Shown piece after piece: positions 54,141-64,000 of a stretch of 64,000 bases of DNA; position 1 is the first letter of the stretch; the number at the start of each line of letters is the position of its first letter. The notes beneath the pieces are model-generated. The model ran no database searches. It was not told the origin of the DNA and saw nothing but the letters and a program-made list of their open reading frames with translations. The position numbers and the translations under genes were made by a program. Where the stretch lies: assembly GCF_000220395.1 (NCBI RefSeq), contig NW_004086321.1:1-64000 (forward strand). Direction: 5' to 3'. Source of the DNA: Ichthyophthirius multifiliis (lineage: Eukaryota > Ciliophora > Oligohymenophorea > Hymenostomatida).

Positions 54141-54491
54141 GTCATACTAACAAAATATCTTAGATGAATATTTAAAGCCTACTTAATTTACTGGTCTTGC
54201 TTCTTTACTTAAGAAAAAAATTCTACAGATAATTCTGATGATGGATCTATTAATTCTAGCTTTAATAGAAAATATTAAGAAGATGATTATTTAAATTAAA
54301 AATCTAATAAATTATAATAAGCTGATGTTTAAAATTATTCATTAAATAAAAATGAAGAAAACGAAAAAAATTACGAAGAACAAGAAAGCGAATTTGCTCG
54401 CTAACTTTACGGTAATTTAAAAAAAGAATACAAGAAATCTCCTTTTAATGAATATGAAAATAAATTAGAAAAGAAACTTAAAAAAGTTTGA
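52588..54491 (+). CDS. PITAIRE cyclin-dependent kinase (CDK12/CDKC-like)
   Basis: Ser/Thr kinase related to the transcription CDKs that phosphorylate the RNA polymerase II tail. The P-loop is [10 protein letters not shown] (about residues 30-39). The PITAIRE helix starts at residue 64; this variant marks CDK12/13 and plant CDKC, while CDK1 has PSTAIRE. HRDLK starts at 150 (catalytic Asp152) and ADFGLAR holds DFG Asp170. The activation loop [18 protein letters not shown] has the T-loop Thr. After the kinase domain (about residue 300) the tail is Asn/Gln-rich, with AAT-type repeats (53812-53850 and 54081-54139), ending at TGA 54489-54491. The frame breaks at the A9 run 53427-53435 and A7 run 54214-54220 (one base missing each) and once more near 54055-54080. 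The summed length then fits about 634 aa. A partner cyclin is not in this window, apart from the B-type cyclin at 18103. Confidence 0.87.
54081..54139 (+). repeat. AAT/TAA trinucleotide repeat in CDK tail
   Basis: About 19-20 units. The downstream frame ([17 protein letters not shown]) corresponds to reading the repeat as TAA, i.e. poly-Gln; the upstream frame reads it as ATA (Ile), which marks a frame break just before the repeat. Confidence 0.8.
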
Positions 54492-54660
54492 AAAAAAATA
54501 AATTTTAATATTTCTTTATTTTATATCTTTTTTTTTTAAAAAACAAAAACAAAAATATTAAGTTGTTAAATTAATGATTAATAAATATATATTAAAATTA
54601 TATACATATATATTAAAATTTTAAATTTAAAGATTTTTATTATATTATTTAAAAAAAAAA

Positions 54661-56949
54661 ATGTCATTTTCAGATATATCATAATAGCGTCTAAATGTAA
54701 TATTAAAAAATCGAACTTAAAAATAACCAGATGACAATTATTAAATATTATAAGATTATTGTACTCCAAAATTTCCTTTAAAATATTTAAAAAGATATCC
54801 AAGTTAATAACTAAATACCTAAACACCAAAATAAATACCATAAAATATAAAATAAGAAATATTGTCCTAAAATTCCCAAAAATTAATATTAAATAAACTT
54901 CCCTCTATTTTAGACCAAAATAATAATAAAAAATTATCTGAAAAAAATCTCATAAGTCGTCGATGTACATCCCAATATTAATATTAGATAAAAAAATAAT
55001 CTTAGTAATCTCAATAATCTCAATAATCTCCTAAATAATTTATAGGCTAAAGATTCTCTTTTATAGAATAAACATATTCGCCAATAAATTAAATAACAAA
55101 AAGAGACTCATTTAAAGATTTAGAATAAAATTATTAATCCAAAAAAAAAATAGTCATTCCAAAAACAACATCATACTCATAATTACCTGATAGTTTTGTT
55201 AAATAATTAAATAAACAAAGAGGAATGGGTTCTTTAATATTAATTGAGACAAAAGAAGAAGAAGACTAAGAAAAAGGCCAAAATGCTAACAAAACACCTT
55301 TAAATAATGAATAAAAATCCCAAAACAACCCACTTATGAACCTAAATAAAGAAACATAGCTATTTTATGAAAACCTTATGAATAAAATTCGATAAAAGTA
55401 CTCCTAAAAATCATTTTAATAAACACAAATATCATAAAATAATACTAACTTTATATAAAAACAAGAAAATTTATAAATATAAAAACAACTAATTTAATTT
55501 AACCAAAGCCAATATAAAAAAATCGACGCAGAAACTATAATATAAAACATATAAACTGACCTTTAAAATATCTTATAAGATTAACTCACAATATAAAATT
55601 CTCTTTTAAGAAAAAACTTTATATTCTATTGCAAAGGGATGACTGGGGATTAATTTAAAGAAATAATACTATATGTATATAATATAAGTTTAAGGAAGAC
55701 TTATTTTACTAATTAATCTTAAGAAACAACAATGAAAAAATTTTAATTTAAAATACATAATAATATATAAGAAATAATCCAAAAAATATGTACTGAAATT
55801 ATTTTAGATAAAAAATATAAAATAAATGAGGCTATAATAAACCGTTTTATATTTTTTTTATAGGAAACTTATTAAATTTTAGATCTAAATACATCCAATA
55901 TAATCGAAGAATTAGGCGGAATATAAAATCTGGAATTTTTATCTTAACTTTTTGTAGAAAAAATGTTCTCTTTTTTATACAATAAAAATTCAACTTTATA
56001 CCAAAATAATTGCATTTTTTAAAACTAATAAGAAATTCTTGATATAGCTCTCTCTTTTTTAACCGAAGATGTTTAAAAAATATAAAAATTTGTAAAAGAC
56101 TAAGCCATTAATATAAGCTAATCTACTGTTTTCTACTCTAAGTATACTCTTTTTATACTCCTATATAAGGATTTTAACCTCGAAATAAACGAAAGATTCA
56201 AAATAGCCTATTTGTAGAAATTTTAACATATAAAAAATCTATATTTATCCAATTATAATGCTCTAGTAGATTAAATGTCTATCTAAAATGACATAGAGAG
56301 ATATTTTTTGACCAAAAAGCCCCTATTAGATTATTTTAGTGAATAAAATAAAAACTAAAACGTTAGTTTATTCATTTAATATCTCATTTAGTGTTTATTG
56401 AATTAGATGTAGCCCTAAAATGTTTGTATTTTATTAGAATAAATCAAATCTAAGAAAATCGACAGCTTTTTTTTTTCAATGCTCCAGCCTCTTTTCGTAG
56501 AGCCTTTTAAAAGAGCAAATCTAGGCAATTTTTTCTTCAAAAATATAGATATTAAATTTTATTGGATGAAAGCTTTCTTCCTTATAGTACCTTCTTTATA
56601 TAATATTCTAGAGAAACTTGATAACCTCTTAAATATTATGTAACGTTGGATAGATATGATGATTTAGAATAAATAACTCAATTAATTCTCACCTAATTAA
56701 GTTAATATGTTCAAAAATATGGATTTTTTGTAATATTTTCTCATATTAGTATTATAAGAAAACCTTTTTGATTCCGAATATATACATTTTGCCTTAAATG
56801 CATTTTAAATAGATTAGAAGGTAGTATTTTTTTAATTAAAAGGAATAAAAAGAGCATTACTTTAGCTTAAAATTGAAAAAAATGAAAGCTTTAAAATTGC
56901 TGATTTTTTGTTAAAAACCTTCACTGAAAGCATTTCGGTAACTTTTTGA
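54661..56949 (+). CDS. Large intronless orphan protein (762 aa)
   Basis: A continuous 763-codon frame from ATG 54661 (MSFSDISQQRLNVILKNR) to TGA 56947-56949, with no intron. Residues 1 to about 290 are Ser/Gln/Asn-rich and probably disordered (QQSQQSQQSPKQFIGQRFSF). Residues about 300-762 look folded and all-alpha, with many Phe/Leu/Ile: LRKNFIFYCKGMTGDQFKEI, then ELGGIQNLEFLSQLF, FFFSMLQPLFVEPFKRANLG and NILEKLDNLLNIMQRWIDMM. The folded part reads like an alpha-helical scaffold; a gamma-tubulin-complex (Spc97/98, GCP) protein is conceivable from the 'FxxKG..GD.F' stretch (GCP proteins have lLxGeGd), but I did not find enough to claim it. No membrane segment or signal peptide is visible. Its codon use has more C than neighbouring genes. 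Confidence 0.72.
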
Positions 56950-56968
56950 ACAATTTTTTTTATTGTGG

Positions 56969-57014
<46 letters not shown>

Positions 57015-57152
57015 TATTTATATATATATATATATATATTTATTATATAAAATTTTAAATATATTATAATTTTTTTTATTTAATAAATAATAAAATTAAA
57101 AAAAAAATGAATTTTTTTAATTAAAATATAAAACTTAAAAAAAAAAAAAAAA
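56950..57152. other. Short intergenic region with AT microsatellite
   Basis: (AT)n tracts at about 56972-57010 and 57020-57040, then A runs before the next ATG. Confidence 0.6.
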
Positions 57153-57929
57153 ATGAAAAAATTATTAATAATATCTATATTAATAAGTCTAATAATAGCC
57201 TAATCCCTTCCCGCATACTTAGGAATAGTAGCAGACAGTAAACAATCAAAGCCTCTTATATTTAGTTTCATGAAATAATCATTTGATCTAATATTAAAAG
57301 ACCCATTTATATAGCCTGAAGACCGTCAAGTAATCCAAACTGATTATGATTTGATATTTTCCTAAGACATATCTATATAATCAGTAGACACTTAAATAAT
57401 CTAAACTCATTATGATTTAATATCTTCCTAAAACAAGGTCAATAAGTTATGGTAACTTCCTGATTCATGGCATACAACAGTCTTATATATAGGATCTAAT
57501 ATTGAAAAAGCCAAAACAGAATATTATTTATAATTCAAAGAAGGATAACATGTCGATTTAAATGGCTTTAGTTTCTTTTATGTTCCAGGAAGAATTATAT
57601 GTACTCCAGATAAACCTAAAGATGTTTTAATTGAAAATAAAATACCTCATATGACTTTACTTATGGGAAATTGGGCAGCAGTTTCTTCTAATTATTTATT
57701 GGAGAAAATGTTTCTTAATAATGGTCCTTTATAATAAGAATATAATAATGGGGAATTTTTTTAATTAGGAAATAATACTATAGTTAAGAAGTTTTTTTAA
57801 TTAAATATTAATGATGAAAATGTTGATGTGTTTATGGTAAAATCTAATTTCGGAATATATTTAGATGGAGTTAATACTAAAGTTTTTATGGAAAATTCAG
57901 AAGATAATAAACATATATTTTATAAATGA
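57153..57929 (+). CDS. Secreted 2H-phosphoesterase-like protein
   Basis: A 258-aa intronless frame from ATG 57153 to TGA 57927-57929. Residues 1-18 (MKKLLIISILISLIIAQS) form a clear signal peptide, so the protein enters the secretory path. Two His-x-Thr motifs with a hydrophobic neighbour are spaced 59 residues apart: H107-T-T-V-L-Y-I and P-H166-M-T-L-L-M. This is the signature of 2H phosphoesterases (LigT/CPDase, AKAP7, fungal tRNA ligase CPD domain), which act on 2',3'-cyclic phosphates. The first part has an internal duplication, VIQTDYDLIFSQD and IIQTHYDLISSQN (about residues 64-98). The last 70 residues are beta-rich, ending KHIFYK. The 2H call rests on the motifs only; substrate is unknown. 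A secreted enzyme of this type could act on RNA or nucleotides outside the cell or in a vacuole. Confidence 0.7.
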
Positions 57930-58310
57930 TAAAATTTTGGAAAAAAAATATAGTTTTTTTGAAATTTTTTTTGATTATTATTTTAGCTTCTGTAATTTAT
58001 ATGATTACATTATATTTTTTAAATACGCAAAAAATAAATAATATATAGATTATTATTATTATTATTATTATTAGATTTTTATTTTTTTTCATTTAATAAT
58101 ATCAATACAAGAAAAAAATAACTTTATAAAAAATTTTAAACAAATTATATAAAATAGATTAAAAAATAATAAGAAAAAAAAAACTATAATTTTTATATAT
58201 GGAAATTATGAATTAAATATAAAATAAATTATATTATCTTTATTATAATTATTTACATAAAAAGCAATACATATATATAAATATTTTTTATATTTTTATA
58301 AAAAATATAA
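57930..58310. other. Intergenic AT-rich region
   Basis: 381 bp, including a short TTA/ATT repeat at 58050-58072. No gene seen. Confidence 0.55.
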
Positions 58311-59172
58311 ATGGATACAGAAAATAATAATTTATATGCCATTTTAAAAGATTAATCATAACAAAAACTAAATTCTAGATCATAGTTTAGAAATAAAAGT
58401 TAAATTTAAAAGGGTTTTGTTTAATGCAATACCGGCTCATTTGAAGATAATGTTATTGGTAGTAAAATAAATTTAATACTTAAACCTGAACAATAGGATT
58501 TAATATAAAATAAAGTAACCTTAAAGCCAAAAATGAACTTTAAGACAAGTTTAACAAATTTTAAATTTTATATAAATAAACCAAATGACAATAGGTATTT
58601 GGTAAATTGTTTTATTATTAATTTTCTCAGCAAAAAATAAAAAAAAAAATTTAAATTTTTTTTAATAAAAAAATAAAAATATGTTATAAAAAATACCTAA
58701 TTTATTTAAAAAAAAATCAATAATTTAACTTTATTTTACTGATATTAGTTATTTTTTTAATTTTTATTTTTAAAAGTTTAATAAAATCGAATAAAAGACT
58801 AAATAAATAAAACAAGAGCAATATTAATAATACTAAAATGCTAATAATAAAGAATTTTGTATTTAAGATAATAATAAAAGCAATTTTTATATAGAAAATA
58901 TAAACTAAGCACAAAATGATAATAATAACGAATAAAAACAAATAATATAAATGAAAACGATTAAAATGTAAAAAAATAACAGCTAAAGTTAAAATACAGA
59001 AAGTACAAATGTAACTTAGGAATTACTAAAATAAGCAAGTTAAAATAAAAAAAAATTACAATAAAAATAAACAAATAATGAAAGATAAATAATATTCAAA
59101 TAAAACGATATAGAAGAAGAAGAAAAATTCATATAATTATGCTAGGCTTTATCATAATTAAAATTTGTTTGA
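58311..59172 (+). CDS. Orphan Gln/Lys/Asn-rich protein (235 aa)
   Basis: ATG 58311 (MDTENNNLYAILKDQSQQKL) to TGA 59170-59172 with one intron, 58595-58748 (154 nt), leaving exactly 236 codons. The first exon has KGFVQCNTGSFEDNVIGSKI and LTLKPKMNFKTSL-like text; the second is Gln/Asn/Glu-rich and helical, ending EEEEKFIQLCQALSQLKFV. No domain was recognised. An alternative without this splice stops at TGA 58738-58740, so the 3' half could also be a separate small gene starting at ATG 58681 (MLQKIPNLFKKK). Confidence 0.5.
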
Positions 59173-59491
59173 TAATTAATAATATTGTTCAAAAATAATA
59201 TGAAATAAATAAATATAAGAATTAAAGAAAAAACATAAATAAAAAATAAATAAAATATAAATATAAATATAAATATAAATATATATTTATTTATTTATAT
59301 ATTTATATATTTATATTTATTTTATTATATAATAAAAAATTTTAAATTTAAATATTTTTTATATTTATATAAATATTATTATTATTATTTTTTTTTATAT
59401 TTGTATAAAAATAAAAAAAATATTTTTATATTACTTTAGATATTATTATAAAAAATATATATATTTTTTTAAAAAAATAATAATATATAAT
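59173..59491. other. Convergent intergenic region
   Basis: 319 bp of AT-rich sequence between two convergent genes, with a repeated ATAAATATA-type stretch at 59255-59310. No gene seen. Confidence 0.55.
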
Positions 59492-60595
59492 TCATTTTTC
59501 AATAACATATCCTTCAATTATGTCACCTTCTTCAATATCGTTATATTTAAGTAGCATAATTCCACATTCATTTCCTTCCCTTACTTACTAAACTTCTTTT
59601 TTGAAATGTTTTAAGCTACTTATTTCTAGATTTTTTTCTATTATTTTATCTTCTCTTATTAATCTAAACATAAATCCTTTATTTATAACTCCACTTTAAA
59701 TTTTGCACCCTGCCACAACTAATCTTTCTTTTTTAGCACCTTATATTTCGAATAACTTTGATACTGTAGCCTATCCTTTGCTTATTTATTTTTCGCCTTC
59801 TTTTAATCCAAATTTAGTTTCTTGTAAGAATCTTTTAATATCATCAAGTAAATTATAAATAATCTTATGAGATTTTATAATTATGTTTTTTTATTTTATT
59901 TAACCTTCTAATTCAGGGGGTATTTATATATCCATCCCTATGATAATTGCCTTAAACATTTCCGCTTCTCTTAAATCTTATTCTGTTATTTATCCTACAG
60001 AGGCGTTTGTTATATTTAAACTCATTTCTTTATTCATATTTTATTGTTTTAATATCTAACTAACAAGTGTTTCTTTCATACTATAATCATTAGCCTTTAT
60101 TATTATATTTAATACGTTATCTTCTTCTTCGTCTTCTATAAGATTTGCTATATATAGTCTATTTTTTTCGATATCTTCTTCTATATTCGCAATTTCCGTT
60201 TCTATTTTTATTTTATGATCTGGTTATGCATCCAATAATTTTTAATTTTGTTCTTCTAACTTTATAATTAGTTTTTATTCAATTTCATTAAATTTTTATT
60301 TTATTTATTCTTTATTTCCTGAAAAAAATAATCTCTTGTCACGACGATTTCTTTATTAATATTTTGTTATAAAAATTTGCATATTTATAATTTACTTAAA
60401 TTTTATTTTTGCTTGTGAACCTTCAATAAATTATTCGTCTTAAAATTAAAAACTTTTTTGATTTCTAATTCTATAATTACTAATAACTTTAGATATATAT
60501 TCATTTTCTAAAGCAAATATTACATCACCTGGCTAAGGTAATTATTTAAATCCAGTCTTTTATATAAAAATAAATGTATATATATATATATAAAT

Positions 60596-60647
<52 letters not shown>

Positions 60648-61892
60648 CAATTTCAACTCCAAATGAAGGATAGGCATGTTTTAGATTATTATTTTTATCA
60701 TCTTTAATACTTCTAATTCTACAATATTAATTTCCAATTATTACATTATCTCCAATTTTTAGAGTTCCTTTTTAAATAATAACAGAACAAATTTTCTGAT
60801 CATTATTTGCATCTTTTTTGCTTTCTATAACAACTCCTTCAGCTAATACATCAAATTCCTTTATTATTAAATAGTAATTAAAAAAGATAAAAAAAATACT
60901 GCTTTTAAATCTAATAACTCTGCTTCAAAAAGAATTAATTCTTATAATAAATCCATATTAATACCTTTCAAAGCCGAAACATGGATCACTGGAATATTTC
61001 CTCCAAACGGTTCAATTTAAAGTTTTCCTTTTTCAAAAAGTTATTTTTCGACATCTTCTGGACTAGCCCCATCTACATCAATTTTATTAATAGCCACAAT
61101 CATAGGAACTTCACTTTAATAAGCCATTTTAATAGCTTCCAAAGTTTGTGGCTATAAACCTTCTATAGCCGAAACGACTAAAATAATGATATCAGTCGAA
61201 TTTGCCCCTCTAAACCTCATATTTGAAAAAGCTTCATGACCAGGTGTATCTATAAATGTAATTCTTTAATTTTATGGAGTAATTACATGAAAAGCACCTA
61301 TTTTTTATGTAATTCCTCCATATTCACCTGAAGCGATTGAGCTTTTTCTTAGATAATCTAAAATAGTGGTTTTACCATGATCTACATGTCCCATTATAGT
61401 AACTACAGGATAACGAGATTTCGGAAAAGTTTATTAACCATGTGTATATACTTTTGCATTGAAAACTAAAGTGATTAAATTTGCATCTTTTACTGGAATT
61501 TTTTCAGGTTTTAAATTCAATTCTAGGGCCATTTTAGTTATTATTTCTTCTTCTACATCTAAAAGTTCGCTTATTTCTTTTGCTTTTAAAAACTCAGATT
61601 CTACTACGAAATCCTCTATTATTTTTTTTTAAATGAAATTATTAGGATTCTTTATTTCTTAAATTTCATCAAATTAATTATCTAATTCATGTAATGCTTT
61701 TTGTGTCTAATTTGCGTCTTGTCCTAATTTTACTCCATGTTTAGTTATTTAAGGCTTTACAGAATTTTAAATTACTTTAGAATTACCTAAAATTGTTTTT
61801 ACTTACGTATAATTAAATTTCTGTATTTTTATAGGGTGTTTTTATGTAATTATTTGAAGAAATTTATACTTAAATATTTTTTAAATTATCAT
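59492..61892 (-). CDS. Translation initiation factor IF-2, mitochondrial
   Basis: GTPase that brings initiator tRNA to the mitochondrial ribosome. ATG at 61890-61892 opens a basic, hydrophobic presequence ([19 protein letters not shown]). After an N-domain ([20 protein letters not shown]) the G domain has G1 GHVDHGKT (about residue 167), G2-side GEYGGITQKIGAF, G3 DTPGHEAF, G4 NKID and G5 SA. Beta-barrel and IF2-specific domains follow ([29 protein letters not shown]), and the C-terminus is [12 protein letters not shown] before TGA 59492-59494. Introns at 60859-60899 (41 nt) and 60557-60648 (92 nt, AT repeat) leave exactly 756 codons (755 aa), normal for a mitochondrial IF2. The presequence makes a cytosolic eIF5B-type role unlikely. 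Confidence 0.94.
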
Positions 61893-62042
61893 ATTTTTTT
61901 GTTTACACAAATCTTATTTTTATATATATGTTTATATAATTATTTTTATATTTTTTCAACTCTTTTTTTTATAATAATTTTTGTTTGTTTGAATATTATT
62001 TATTAATATATATATATTATATATATCTTTCTTATGCTTTTC

Positions 62043-63868
<1,826 letters not shown>

Positions 63869-64000
63869 TATTATTCAACTTTTATTTATTATTATAAAAC
63901 TTTTTTTTATCTTATGATTAATTTATATATATTATAAAATATATAATGTCTTAAGATCTTGATTAAATAATAATATATTAAATATATAAAATTTAGAATA

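Noticed and set aside
52588-54491. Programmed frameshifting of the Euplotes type in the broken genes
   Set aside because: Breaks fall at different A/T runs without a shared slippery heptamer or stop context, and all are single-base losses.

Overview
This window looks like macronuclear DNA of an oligohymenophorean ciliate, most like Ichthyophthirius multifiliis. The organism name is inferred from composition and gene family style, not searched. Four things point there. The sequence is very A+T rich. Long, recognisable proteins read through in-frame TAA and TAG (as Gln) and end only at TGA. There is a tRNA-Gln with anticodon UUA (16092-16163), which reads UAA. Introns are short, very AT-rich, GT...AG, mostly 22-160 nt. 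A bacterial-code ORF search therefore sees almost nothing here; all gene models below use the ciliate code (TGA stop only).

Layout. 382-3344(-) Gln-rich coiled coil; 3459-7018(-) importin-beta3/IPO5-like karyopherin; 7520-9370(+) AIFM3-like Rieske/FAD oxidoreductase; 10297-12706(-) long coiled coil; 13906-14766(+) Alba-domain RGG protein; 15618-15807(-) doubtful small gene; 16092-16163 tRNA-Gln(UUA); 16469-17236(-) orphan Gln-rich protein; 18103-19664(+) B-type cyclin; about 20635-21276(+) orphan membrane protein; 21345-21869(+) dual-specificity phosphatase; 22055-23130 unresolved; 23928-25087(-) YeeE/YedE-type transporter; 25617-31715(-) giant ciliate-type PAS membrane protein; 31933-35088(-) m-AAA protease (AFG3/FtsH); 36353-37801(-) equilibrative nucleoside transporter; 38120-38700 orphan frame plus 8-bp minisatellite; 39293-39814(+) EF-hand protein; 40052-41102(+) orphan; 41318-47170(-) VHS + Gln/Asn-rich + coiled-coil + alpha-adaptin-like ear protein; 47537-48450(+) V-ATPase subunit E; 50628-51970(+) RRM protein; 52588-54491(+) PITAIRE CDK; 54661-56949(+) intronless 762-aa orphan; 57153-57929(+) secreted 2H-phosphoesterase-like protein; 58311-59172(+) orphan; 59492-61892(-) mitochondrial IF2; 62043-63868(-) AGC kinase.

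The genes are housekeeping and signalling genes with no operon logic. Themes are cell-cycle and CTD-type kinases, membrane traffic, mitochondrial quality control and translation. Three points matter most. First, 41318-47170 encodes a GGA-like layout (VHS, disordered region with NPF motifs, C-terminal ear), but the ear looks like the AP-2 alpha appendage and a coiled coil precedes it. Second, the AIFM3-like protein has lost one histidine ligand of its Rieske cluster. Third, at least seven otherwise clean genes need one extra base at a short A/T run, which looks like a systematic assembly error. No mobile element, CRISPR array, rRNA or telomere repeat was seen.
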